Below, piece by piece: positions 1-9,568 of a DNA stretch of 41,084 nucleotides; the stretch's first letter is position 1, and every line of letters starts with the position of its first letter. Under the pieces are notes generated by a model that made no database searches, had not been told where the DNA came from, and was given only the letters and a program-made list of their open reading frames with translations. A program made the translations under genes and the position numbers. Origin of the DNA: Branchiostoma floridae (taxonomy: Eukaryota; Chordata; Leptocardii; Amphioxiformes; Branchiostomatidae); NCBI RefSeq assembly GCF_000003815.2, contig NC_049980.1, positions 31,861,360 to 31,902,443 on the forward strand, read 5' to 3'.

Positions 1-955
1 AAAAAGAAAAACGTAAGTCGGGTTCTTTGCGATACTGAGCCTGGTCCTGCTGCTGCAGAGGTCTGAACAACCTGCAGCTGCAATCTTGTATATTAGCCAC
101 TTAAAAATAATCATGCTTCCCTTCTGTTAAGGATCACAAGAGAAGAAGCAACTGTCACACCATGTGATACAGTCCATTAAAATTCTTCCTACCTTTGGCA
201 CGAAATTTGTATTGGCTGTAGTGTAAGATAGCAGAGAGCGGGGTTAAAGAGTCCCAGAGGCAAGCAACACAGAAGCACACTACAGTAGCTTGACTAACAA
301 AAACCATACGGGACCTCCCATAAGGACACCCTTGGCTGGGTGATACAAGTGTCACTTTTACCCCAGTGGCTTCCAGCTGTTCTTGAGTTTGAGTGTAGAA
401 AATGCATTTTTAATGCCAATTGGATCAAAGGATGCTTGAAATTGAACACGAAAACAGTTATCCTTGGGGGTAAGGAATAAACTTTACTAGTAAGGGATTG
501 AATTCTTATCTTCACAATGAAATCGAATTCCAAAGGCTGCACCCATCATTCACTTAGTTTGTGTGTCTGAGAATTAATTTGTTGTTTGTCATACTTTGTA
601 CCCTATGCAGTTGTCGTGTAATATCTTTGCAAATAAAATGTAAATCTGAATTTGAAGGACGCTCCCATTTACTTAGTTTTTGTGTCTTAGAATAGGATTG
701 GAGCAATCGCAATGATGTGTGTGCAAAAAGCAGGTGTTTGGCAAAATATTGGTTTACATATTAACCAGTAATTTGATCTGCAAATTTACATATCAATTTT
801 TAATCCAATCTATACTGATGTCCTGCTAGGCACCAGCCGTCAAATACCCCGGATATAAACAAGAACTGTTTCAGCAATTGCTCATATTGTTTTTATTATT
901 TGCCATACTTTGTACCCTATACATTGTTGTGCAATAAATTTTATCTATTCATTAG
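1..955 (+). other. Presumed PAM intron, possible exon edge at base 12
   Basis: The window opens with AAAAAC|GTAAGT, a good donor at 13-18, so bases 1-12 may be the end of a PAM exon; this cannot be proved from 12 bases. The rest shows no supported exon. A stretch reading ATACTTTGTACCCTAT then a TTGT-rich run and an A-rich end occurs twice (about 592-640 and 903-940), a short dispersed repeat. Confidence 0.4.
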
Positions 956-1111
956 ATCAACTCTCGGTGAAGAAAGGAGACATAAGCAGTGTTCAGGAGC
1001 TTGAGGCTGATACATCAGACAAGGCGACGCCGAGTCTAGGTACTGACCACCTGTCTAGAAACCCGTACGAATCTCTTCTCCAATCACACAGAATCCTAAA
1101 ACTTCCACAAG
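956..1111 (+). CDS. PAM: PAM exon: linker before the membrane span
   Basis: A 156-base exon, phase 1 to phase 1. The acceptor follows a pyrimidine-rich tract (AG at 954-955) and the donor is AAG|GTGAGG. It encodes a polar, acidic, Ser/Thr-rich segment (VKKGDISSVQELEADTSDK...) as expected for the stalk between the PAL domain and the membrane span. Confidence 0.65.
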
Positions 1112-3269
1112 GTGAGGAAGAAATCAAGGAATAAGTCAATTGATGGCTTTTACAGCATGCAGCCGTAAGCGGGATAAGGATGATTCATATAGAATACAAC
1201 ACAGTTTTATTATATCACCCGAGGTACCAGCCAGATCGGGAGTTAGATCTGACCCGTGGCAGGGCTGGGACAGAGGGCGATGCAGAATACACCGTGTTGT
1301 ATTTTATTTATGTCATACCAACCTGAGAAAACAAATGTTTCGATGCAAAATGGGCCAGAAGTCACGAAAATTTGCTGACTGCTAACAAACAATTGAAACA
1401 GCAGACATTCCAACTTCTGAATCAGGTTTTTTGACTTTTCAACCATGCAACACTCGGTGGGCAGAGTACGTTCAAATTATTTGATGTAAGCCTGTTTGAT
1501 ACAAATTCAAAGCCCATTTGATATGGAAAGTTATCACCTGTATCGATCTTTGTTGCATCCCTGGTATGACATAATGCCCTCAACTAACTCAGCCCTACAC
1601 CTTGGTCAACTTGGCCCAACATTGAGTGGTCAGCTTGGTCTGATGGTTTGGGTTTTGGGTCAAGTTGGTCTGATTACTCTATGATGGGCTGAGTTGGTAA
1701 AGGGCAGAAGCATCCAAAATCTGCCATTAATTGATTTGTAATTTTCCTTATGATTTTACTTGAGGCCATGTTGATTTGGTTAACGTTATATGGATGACTT
1801 CCACGCAAGCATCAATTTTCAGCCATTTCCCAAAATTAAATAAAAAGTTTTTAACCATACTCTAAATCGTACAAAGACGGTTCAAAATAAGCAAATATAT
1901 GCCATGGATTGCAAAAATGAATATTGGAAAACGCATACTAATTTCAAAGAACATTCCAAGGTCAAAGATGTGAAAAAACAAAAATGAAGAATCCATTGTT
2001 CGGTATACTTTATTCTTTGTGTTCAGTCACTTATTGACTTATTCAACCTGCCTGACCACTTAGATTTCATAATGAAGGCAACTTTTTTTTTTGGTCAAAC
2101 TTCCTTTTTCTATTCGCACCCTGGCATCAGTTTTTGGATTCCCAGAGGATGTCAGCCCTATAATCAAATTGACATGCCCTGATCTTTGATTCAATGCTAA
2201 CCATTACATCTTGTTGTGTGACATGTTATGACTTAGGACCAAGAGTAATGTTTCTTACAATTATGCATGATAGTGATAATTGATAATATTTCTTGAAGGG
2301 GGAAACTTGAGAGAAGACCTGAGCACGACGCTGATCATCGCCACGGTTCTTGTCGTCCCCCTGGTGGTGGTGGTGATTATTGCAGCGGTGGTTCGCTGTC
2401 GCGCCAGCGGGAGCCTCCGATTCGACAAGAGGAAGAAGAGCACGCTGAAGTCGTGGATGAACGGATACAAAGAGGTACAGAAATATTGTCATCCCTTACC
2501 TGACAATGTCAAGAATCCTGACTACCTTCTAAACCCATTTGTTTCGTTTGGATTGGTTTTGGTTTGAATGGAGGCCTGGTGAACCTCTGTGTCGCATCAG
2601 CCATAAGGTAATTTACACCGATCACCCAGACTCCAGGAAGAGTAGCGACATATCAGTCACTAATGGAGATCCGAATCAAACCAAAACCATACCCATCTGT
2701 TGTGCAAACACTTTGCTTTACGGCTAATTTGAATATCATCATGTCTCGTTTAGTTTTCCTGCCTGCCCAACTATTGATTTGACAAGGGTGTTGAGTTTTC
2801 AAACTTGCCTGAAATTACAACATTCAGCCAACTTACTTTGTTTTTATATTTGCGTGGAATATTCTTTTGTGTATTGTATGTAAATTGCTAGATACTCGAG
2901 ATAGAAGTTATATGGCATTGATAACTGCCACTCAAATACTCATTATCAGACACACAGACTGTAAGCTAGGGCAGCTTGAATCACTACCAGCAAGATTGTA
3001 GCACTCCACCACACTTGGCTAAACAGTTCAGAAGTAAATCTCGAGTCAGCCCAACTATTGGTGTCATTCTTGTTTGATACAGTGAAGATAGGCACTACTC
3101 AACATATCATAATTGTATTTACCATTTTTCCAATCTACAGAAACACCAGAACGGCATGTTCTCTAACAAGAAGGGTTTCCAGAGAGTGAAGACAGAAGAC
3201 AGCGATCACGAGGAGGACCCTTTGACTGACTCAGAAGTGGAAGAGTATAATGCAGTCAGGAGCGTATGA
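956..3269 (+). CDS. PAM: Peptidylglycine alpha-amidating monooxygenase, C-terminal exons (partial)
   Basis: Three exons, 956-1111, 2299-2474 and 3141-3269, join in consistent phases (1/1, 1/0, 0/stop) with AG acceptors and GT donors. They encode about 153 residues: a polar acidic linker, one strongly hydrophobic span (TTLIIATVLVVPLVVVVIIAAVV) followed by basic residues, and an acidic cytosolic tail ending at TGA 3267-3269. The tail motif KKGFQRVKTEDSDHEE, then an acidic stretch and EEYNA, matches the SRKGFDRLSTEGSDQE...EEEYSA pattern of vertebrate PAM. PAM is the secretory-granule enzyme that turns glycine-extended peptides into alpha-amidated peptides; its tail governs endosomal and granule routing. 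The catalytic PHM and PAL domains must lie left of the window. Identification rests on the tail and on the order linker-span-tail; I compared from memory, not by search. Confidence 0.8.
1784..2166. mobile_element. Degenerate miniature TIR element, copy 1
   Basis: Starts with GTTATATGGATGAC and ends with GAGGATGTCAGCCCTATAATC, degenerate inverted ends matching the perfect ends of the copy at 4568-4730. The internal stretch (TTTCATAATGAAGGC... AGAGGATGTCA) is also shared with that copy. It lies in the PAM intron between 1112 and 2298, where I see no other gene. Confidence 0.5.
2299..2474 (+). CDS. PAM: PAM exon: transmembrane span
   Basis: A 176-base exon, phase 1 to 0, acceptor TTGAAG|GG and donor GAG|GTACAG. 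It holds about 23 hydrophobic residues followed by RCRASGSLRFDKRKK, a classical stop-transfer sequence giving a type I single-pass topology. Confidence 0.75.
3141..3269 (+). CDS. PAM: PAM terminal exon: cytosolic tail and stop
   Basis: 43 codons from acceptor CTACAG|AAA to TGA. The acidic cluster with embedded Ser/Thr (KTEDSDHEEDPLTDSEVEE) resembles the casein-kinase-type phosphorylation cluster known from the PAM tail. Confidence 0.8.
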   Translation, partial: KHQNGMFSNKKGFQRVKTEDSDHEEDPLTDSEVEEYNAVRSV

Positions 3270-4567
3270 TCATTTCTGGACCGCTGAGAGATGTGCCATT
3301 AGTAGCATTTACTCATGACGAGCAACTGGATATGATTTTGAAAATGGTCAGACGTTTCAGTTAGCATCCAGCACCTTTTGTCAGTGTCAATGAGGAGATC
3401 TTGTTAAAGATTTGCAAAGGAAGTGAAGACGAATCAATAGTTATAGTATAAAACCTGCTCTCCAACAAGATAACCCCAGTGTCACTGAGAAAAAGGTATT
3501 GGATTCTACCTGAAACTTCTGACCGTTTCCTATATCATATCCAGTTGCTGAGGAATTGTCATTTGGCATATCTTATTATCTAGATGTCTAACCTTCATCG
3601 ACACTGAAAGATGTCTCACTGTAAGACTATGTCTTCTCTTTTTCTTTCACTGTGGGTGTCTTCCTCTAAATCTCCAAGCAGGTTTGTCTTCCTCTAACCA
3701 TCCTCCAAGTTGTTGTATCGAATACCTGAAGAAACACAATCATATTTTATGGCTCCTCAGGTTGGTGATGTACATGTGTGTGTCAAAGGATTTGGAAAGT
3801 CACAATTTGCTGTGTGACTTGATAAACTACATGCCTACCATGTTTTGTAGCCATGTTGTTGATTTCGAATGAAGAGATAGAAGACTAATGAGGAGATTGA
3901 TGCCTGTCAAAGCTACCTGCTAGCCACTGTGTCACTGGCTTGCCAGTCCAAGCTGTTAAGAGGGTCATACAGCTAATGTTAATAAGCTGGTTCATGGTTT
4001 AGACTGTGCATTCAAAGTGTGATGTATTGTGTGCAATATGCCAAAGTCGAAGGCTCCTGAGACATAAACAAAACGCATGCATGTATCAAGCGTTGTCTTG
4101 ACAACAACTGTTTACTTGTCAAGGGCCTTCACCTTTGACCTTGCGCATGCCCAGTTCAATCTTTGAAACAGCTTATTCTAGATGATTGGGCGTATTTTTG
4201 TATTGTGAACAGGCTGAAGTGTCAGGGACAGTGCTATGTGCGTACATTTGTACATCATTCATAACCAGGAGGAATCTAAATGCTCTACAGGACAGTCACC
4301 TTTCGGAAACACTTCTACTGCCTTTAAACTGCAAGGTTTTTGTACATCTGAAAAGTGTACTTGAAGTCTGGGGGGCATTTAATAATATATGACAACTACA
4401 CATTGTATAACAGCTGGTGTGTTATGCCAAAGGGCACCAGCTATACAGAAATAGAATATCAGGGTACTCAAGATCTGTTTTTTGTACTTATGACAGTATT
4501 ACATGATTATGAGGAGACTTTGTGCTTTTATGTAATGGAGTGAGGTTTGGTAAGGATATGTTGATTT

Positions 4568-4730
4568 GATTATATGGATGACATCTGCGCAATTGTGTTA
4601 ACTCATTTGTTAAGCCTAAGATCCGACCACTTGAATTTCATAATAAAGGCTCCTTTTTTGGCGGCCAAACTTTAAAATTTGCACTCTCGAGTCAGTTTTG
4701 GGGTTCCTAGAGGATGTCATCCATATAATC
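4568..4730. mobile_element. 163-bp miniature TIR element, copy 2
   Basis: Perfect 18-base inverted ends: GATTATATGGATGACATC at 4568-4585 and its reverse complement at 4713-4730. No coding capacity. Related to 1784-2166. A target duplication is not clear. Confidence 0.7.
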
Positions 4731-5339
4731 ATAGCCTAAGTCACAGTGTCTTGAAGTTAGCTCTTTTAACATTCCATTCTTATAATATATATAGGTCCTG
4801 GTTATGGATTGTCCTATACATGGCACAAGTGGAATTGTTCAGTGGAATTGTTTTTATCATATTGATCTCATCTATTGCAAGGTTGAAGGACCTCAATGTA
4901 TGTTTCTGTATATAATGAAGAAAAAGTGAAGGGAATATATTATTATCTGTATAGAGAAAAATATTATAAGATGTGGTACATGTAGGTAGAGGTGTTAGTC
5001 TAATAAGTGTTGCTTCGAAGGTATGCTTTGTTATGTGATTACTTTTGGTGAAATCATGGAAAACTGCAGTTCACAAATTAAGTAGTTAAAGCCAGAGAAA
5101 GATTATTATATCTATTTTGAAGAAATGTTTAATTTGTTCAAACGAATATGCTTGGAAATGTTTATGTTACTAGCTAGTCAAAACCTCATCAACAGAAAGA
5201 GGATCACTACAATATCAGCAACAGTGCTTCAACTATCTGTTCACTGGCAGGTATTCAATTATAGGAAATGATTATTAGATATTTACTTCTCACTGCTGTA
5301 TGCTAAGCCAGTCTTCAGTTGCAGATTAGTGAAAAATTT

Positions 5340-5628
5340 CCATCCTCCTACGCAGGGACATCCAACAGAGAAAATGCCTGACTGGATGTGCCCTGCTTTC
5401 TCAACCGTCACCCTAATATAGTTCCTGACAGCCCTGCTTATAGATATTAATGAGCTTACCCTTTATGCAAGATCTCTTTTGAAAATGAAAGGCCTATTCT
5501 CTGATTGGCTGACAGCTGGTTTGGGGGGACGTCCACAGGCACTAAAAGTGACGGTAGAGAAAGCAGGGTACATCCAGACGGGGGGGTGGGGGGGTGTCAC
5601 CGTTGGATGTCCCTGCGTGGGAGGATGG
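5340..5628. mobile_element. Foldback MITE of about 289 bp
   Basis: Outer arms 5340-5365 and 5603-5628 are inverted repeats of about 26 bases with one mismatch (CCATCCTCCTACGCAGGGAC...). A second nested pair, about 5380-5413 and 5548-5579 (containing GAGAAAGCAGGG-type sequence), continues the foldback. Short ORFs on both strands here are shadows of this repeat. Confidence 0.75.
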
Positions 5629-6725
5629 ACAATTTCAAGCTCTTGGATGGAGAATCTTTGTTCTTTCCTTGCCTCTATCCCCATGGTGATATAGCTGAGA
5701 ACAAGCAACCAATGACAATGGATGTCTGCATAATGTTATTTTCCTTTTAGTTTTTGGAGGATTGTGCAATAGTCATGAATATGTTTTACCTTCTACAGAT
5801 ATTTGTTTAACCACTGATTGCCCCAAAGTCTTTCTTTCAAGACTAAGACCACACAATGTTGAGAAGCCAAGTATACAGAAGTCTTGGATAGTTATGTAGG
5901 ATAAAAACATTTATTACCCACGGCCTAATACAGTGTTCTGTTTTTGCACAAATCAAAATAAATATATGAGCCCCAAACTATTTTGTAAACCATACCCACA
6001 GCTTTATATAAAATCAGTATTAAAGAATGCCTTTGCAGTTTAGTTTCACATTCATGTAAGGTTTTTTTCATTCATGTAAGTTTTTTTTTTTTTTTGGAAA
6101 TGCAACTTGTTAATACTTCAATGTACAGAAATGTAAGATTGTGTAATGTTTAATGCAAATATGGTGATTGTTGTTTATTTATCAGGTGGTGTGATTTTGA
6201 TGCACCCTTGGCTAAACCTTGGAAATTTTCCATGCAGTGCCCAAAGAAATTACGAAGTGGCTGTTTTCAGCCATGATGCTAATATATATATAACCATGAT
6301 TTCTATGATGATAATGTTATAACATGATGCTACGCTGGTGTATGGTTTAGATTAACAGTTTATTGTTGGGTGAAAAATGTTCGCACCAAGGTACAGGAGT
6401 TGGAAACAGATGTGAGTTGTACATGTCTAAATGCCAGGTGAGAAAAATGTTAAATGAAATAACATTGGTAATATTTTTGCACATTATAAAATGTCAAACC
6501 TACCCAAGTGAGTCCCCTAAGTGGTCTTTTGGGGCAGTTTTGACTGTATTATGTAATCAGAGGTAAGCTCTACTGCTCAACATATACAGACCATTGTTTC
6601 GTTTGTAACATTGTAATTATTTGTGGGCGTATAGTGGCTGGTAACAGGAGTCTAAATCTGTTGCATAGAATAGTTGTCCAGTTTTGTTGGCTGTACTTAT
6701 GCTAAATGTGTTGCTCTATCTGGTC

Positions 6726-6731
6726 AATAAA
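6726..6731 (+). terminator. Candidate polyadenylation signal AATAAA (PAM)
   Basis: AATAAA lies inside a 29-base block (6705-6733) found identically at 16554-16582. It is downstream of PAM on the same strand with no intervening gene. Confidence 0.45.
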
Positions 6732-7079
6732 TCGGACTTAAACAATATAAACCCGGAGTTGTTATCTGCTTTTTACCATACACGCTAAGTTAGCAGATAT
6801 ACATATAGACCAGTTACACTATCTTCTGTGATATTGACTGCATGCAAAGCCTTATGAAGCACTCTTAGATCACACTAAGGTCGATGTACAAAATGTACAT
6901 ATGGCATCCTTCTGTCTGGCAAGACAATGGAGTAGGCAAATAGTCACTTATTGAAGTGGGTTTGGCGACCGCTTTGCCTGACCTGCACATGACTTTTTAA
7001 GGTGAAGGAAGGGGTGTGCAATTCTTCTCCACCCTCTCGTCCGTACATAACAAAATGTATATAACATTGTAATCATTGC

Positions 7080-7262
7080 ATTCTATGTACAGCACAATCG
7101 GCACCTAAATTTAGCACGACATAAAGGCAGTCTGCTCAAATTTGATGCAAAAAGTAGCCGCTGTCTTTCTGAATTTAGCACAGACCATCGACAGTATGAT
7201 AACACCTAGCTTAAAGTCCCTGGTTGCTTTTCTGTAGTTACTTGTGCCACCACATCTGGTCC
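7080..7262 (-). pseudogene. Tandem degenerate copy of the TatD 3' exon end and UTR
   Basis: Sequence from about 7194 to 7262 closely repeats 7397-7456 (GTGCCACCACATCTGG, TAGCTTAAAG and flanks). The neighbouring UTR-like part at 7080-7190 repeats about 7301-7390 more loosely. On the minus strand it would read GPDVVAQVTTE and then leave the parental frame, so it is a non-coding partial duplicate lying just past the real TatD stop. Confidence 0.65.
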
Positions 7263-7393
7263 CACATCAATAAGCCTAGCTCAAATCTGATAGATGCATT
7301 TTATGTACAGCATAATGTGAAGCCAGTCTGACAAATTAATCCTAGCCACTGCATGCCTGAATTCAGCATAGAGCATTGACAGTATATATTAAG

Positions 7394-7713
7394 CTAACCT
7401 AGCTTAAAGACTTTGGTTGCATTTTCTGTAGTTGCCTGTGCCACCACATCTGGCCCCACCCCCATACATGCTGCTATAACTGCCGCAGTCACTGCCACGG
7501 AGCACGGCTCGTTCCTCTTGTAACCACAGTGCTGGAAGTTCTCCATGTTTAGAGAGAAGTTCGCGACGGCTTCCTGTGTCTCCTTGGGTAGTTTCTTGAT
7601 GTTAGGGTACATGTACGGAGCATCTGACTCCACCATCAGTCTGTCCAGAGGGATGAGCCGCTGCTCTAACATCCACTGGACGCCGTTCGGCCTCTTGTCT
7701 TTGCACAGGAATC
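7394..7713 (-). CDS. TatD exon 4 (ESDAPY, RNEPC, stop)
   Basis: 320 bases, acceptor CTGTAG|GATTCC, TAG stop at 7396-7394. Encodes FLCKDKRPNG through ESDAPYMYP and KRNEPCSVAV to KVFKLG. Confidence 0.9.
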
Positions 7714-9568
7714 CTACAGGAAAAAGGAAGACATTAGGAAACCTAGATTTAACCAATGATGTAGGTCGTAAGTATACATTGTATCAAAGGCCAAACCATG
7801 GCCAGCCAATGTGTCATTAAGTGCAAAGCTCAACATTAGCATTTACTTAGCTGAAACTTTACAAAAGAGCTAAATGAGGCCCAAGTAAGAGACTCCAGAA
7901 GTCACACAGGGTACTCTGGCTTCCAGGGTTTTATGGTGTGTACCAGTGAGTCCTATGTAGAAGCCCATGTCCAGGTACACCCGAGCCTCCTCTGCAGTAC
8001 CAGGGAAGCAGTGGACGACTGTACAAAACTGTTTTTTTTACCCGCATGCCTAAAGACGTTTTACATCCAGGCAAACAAACAAGCAAACAAACACACCAGT
8101 GAGTCCGATGTAGAAGCCCATGTCCAGGTAGACCCGAGCCTCCTCTGCAGTGCCAGTAAAGCAGTGAATGACCACGGTGACCAGTTTGGCCCCGACGGGG
8201 GACCTCAGGATCTCCACCAGCGCCTGGTGAGCCTCTCGCTCATGGAGGAACAGGGGCTTCTGCAGTCTGCAGGCTAGTTCCACCTGTCAGGAAGCAAGTT
8301 TCAAAGATTGTATCAGTACAATAGTCAAGTGAGTAAGTGTTTGCCCGGGTTGGACCATCCTTTCACAATGTGACTGTAGGTGGTTGCCTGACCAGGTTTG
8401 ACTGTATCCACATATGTCAAGCATATAAGTAATTGTTGAGATACCTGTCTCTCCAAGACTAGTTTCTGCTGTTCCTGAGGTGAGAAGTTCCTGTTAAAGT
8501 CCAGTCCACACTCTCCCACAGCCACGCACTCAGGACTGGCCGCCAGCTTCTCTAACTCCTGTAGGCTGTCGTCTGTCCACATCTTAGCATCATGGGGGTG
8601 GATACCTAAGCAGGATAATCATCATCATCATTATTATCATCATCAACATCAACATCATCATCATCATCACCCGCACACAGCCACACACTCAGGATGGGCC
8701 ACCAGCTTCTCTAACTCCTGTAGGCTCTCATCTGTCCATGTCTTAGCATCATGGGGGTGGATACCTGGGCAGGACAATCATCATTATCAACATCATCATC
8801 AACATCATCATCATCATCAACATCAGTCCCACACAGCCACACACTCAGGATGGGCCACCTGAGCGTCTCCTACTCCTGCAGACTGTCATCGGTCCAGGAC
8901 TAAGCATTATGGGGGTGGATACCTGAGCAGGATAATAATCATCATCATCATCAACATCATCAACAACATCATCAACATCACTCTCCCACTGCCACACACT
9001 CAGGACGGGCCAACAGCGCCTCTAAGTCCTGCAGGCTGTCATCGGTCCAGAACTTAGCATCATGGGGGTGGATACCTGGACAGGATAATCTACTCTCCAA
9101 GCAGAGGTTGAGTCGCGTAGATATAGTAGTACAGTAGTCGGAAAAATTACACAGCCGCTCCTCTTACGATTACTACTATATCTACGCGACTCAACCTCTG
9201 CTTGGAGAGTATGGATAATCATCATCATCTATTCACAGACAGTAGTAGTACAGTCTGAACCAAGCCAGTACAATTGTTTGACTCCAGAATTTCACCCAGA
9301 TGTCAGGCATAATTTTTTCTAAATTTTCATATTCATGCAGGTAACGTTAATAAATATTGTGAAGTCGAGTGTCACCTGCAGTACTGTACAAAGCGCCAGG
9401 GTGCGCTCGTGCGAGCTTGAGTGCATCACGGCTGGCCCGCAGTGACGTTCCGGTGACCATTATCTTCTGAACGCTCACGTCCCTCGCCCTCTGTAGAACG
9501 GCAGGCAGGTCCCGCTGGAAGCACCGGTTCGTCAGGTTGGCGCCGATGTCTACCAAGGCTGGCAGCAT
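7394..9568 (-). CDS. TatD-family metal-dependent deoxyribonuclease (complete, 4 exons)
   Basis: Exons 9376-9568, 8445-8605, 8097-8283 and 7394-7713 join in phases 1, 0, 1 and give a 286-residue protein from ATG 9568 to TAG 7394, the usual TatD length. TatD enzymes are TIM-barrel Mg/Mn-dependent 3'-5' exonucleases acting on DNA and RNA ends. Visible motifs in order: VDIGANLTN near the start, TGTSLRAS, GIHPHD, GECGLDFNRNFS (metal-ligand Glu), LFLHEREAH, HCFTGT, GFYIGLTG, ESDAPY (metal-ligand Asp) and RNEPC. GECGLDFNRNFS and the start DIGANLT resemble E. coli TatD more than animal TATDN1, which has a different loop before RNEPC. Every internal exon and the last exon has a degenerate partial copy nearby. 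Next to PAM in convergent orientation; no functional link is evident. Confidence 0.9.
7944..8018 (-). pseudogene. Partial exon 3 copy; phase-compatible candidate cassette exon
   Basis: 75 bases repeating the 3' part of exon 3 including its donor (CACTG|GTACAC). Upstream lies TTTTGTACAG, a usable acceptor, so the segment is open, phase 1 to phase 1 and a multiple of three. It would read VHCFPGTAEEARVYLDMGFY and end in GLT: the HCFTGT segment repeated with T to P. Inclusion would duplicate a TIM-barrel strand, which argues for a silent copy, but splicing is not excluded by sequence. Confidence 0.55.
8097..8283 (-). CDS. TatD exon 3 (HCFTGT motif)
   Basis: 187 bases, acceptor GACAG|GTGGAA, donor CACTG|GTGTGT. 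Encodes VELACRLQKPLFLHEREAH through HCFTGT to GLT. It is the parent of the 75-base copy at 7944-8018. Confidence 0.9.
8445..8605 (-). CDS. TatD exon 2 (GECGLDF motif)
   Basis: 161 bases, acceptor CTTAG|GTATCC, donor GACAG|GTATCT. Encodes GIHPHDAKMW through GECGLDFNRNFS to LVLERQ. It is the parent of the three degenerate copies at about 8690-9075. Confidence 0.9.
8615..8668. repeat. (ATC)n triplet microsatellite
   Basis: TCATCATCATCATTATTATC-type runs with AAC interruptions follow exon 2; related tracts recur at about 8777-8823 and 8937-8982 at the same place in each exon 2 copy. Confidence 0.85.
8690..9075 (-). pseudogene. Three tandem degenerate copies of the 5' half of TatD exon 2
   Basis: Copies at about 8690-8766, 8838-8922 and 8992-9077 each contain the exon 2 acceptor region (GCAGGATAATC, then GGTATCC on the minus strand) and the reading IHPHDAK.W through PECVAV. 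They then run into ATC/AAC-rich triplet repeats in place of the rest of the exon and have no donor. Frames break in or after the homologous part. Separated by (ATC)n tracts, they form a tandem array about 150 bases per unit. Confidence 0.75.
9091..9211. mobile_element. 121-bp foldback MITE with 8-bp flanking repeat
   Basis: Perfect 41-base inverted arms (9091-9131 and 9171-9211, starting TACTCTCCAAGCAGAGG) around a 39-base loop. GGATAATC flanks it at 9083-9090 and 9213-9220 (one extra T at 9212), which looks like an 8-bp target duplication of the hAT type. It sits in the flank of the third exon 2 copy, in TatD intron 1. Confidence 0.8.
9376..9568 (-). CDS. TatD exon 1 (start codon)
   Basis: 64 codons plus one base, ATG at 9568-9566, donor CTGCAG|GTGACA. 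It encodes MLPALVDIGANLTN... to YSTA. The ATG is the first in frame and places the DIGANLT strand at residue 7, as in bacterial TatD. Confidence 0.85.

Larger units (their letters stand above)
3270..6745 (+). other. PAM 3' untranslated or downstream region
   Basis: No coding exon is supported here. The stretch holds two foldback elements (4568-4730, 5340-5628), AT-rich sequence and short T runs. AATAAA at 6726-6731, set in a 29-base block shared with 16554-16582, is the best candidate for transcript end. Whether the PAM mRNA really extends 3.4 kb past its stop is unknown. Confidence 0.4.

Noticed and set aside
5463-5750. Overlapping ORFs of 71-81 codons on both strands
   Set aside because: They arise from the foldback element at 5340-5628 and show no protein features.
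7933-8277. Plus-strand ORF of 114 codons with internal repeats
   Set aside because: It is the antisense shadow of TatD exon 3 and its partial copy; the repetition comes from the exon duplication.
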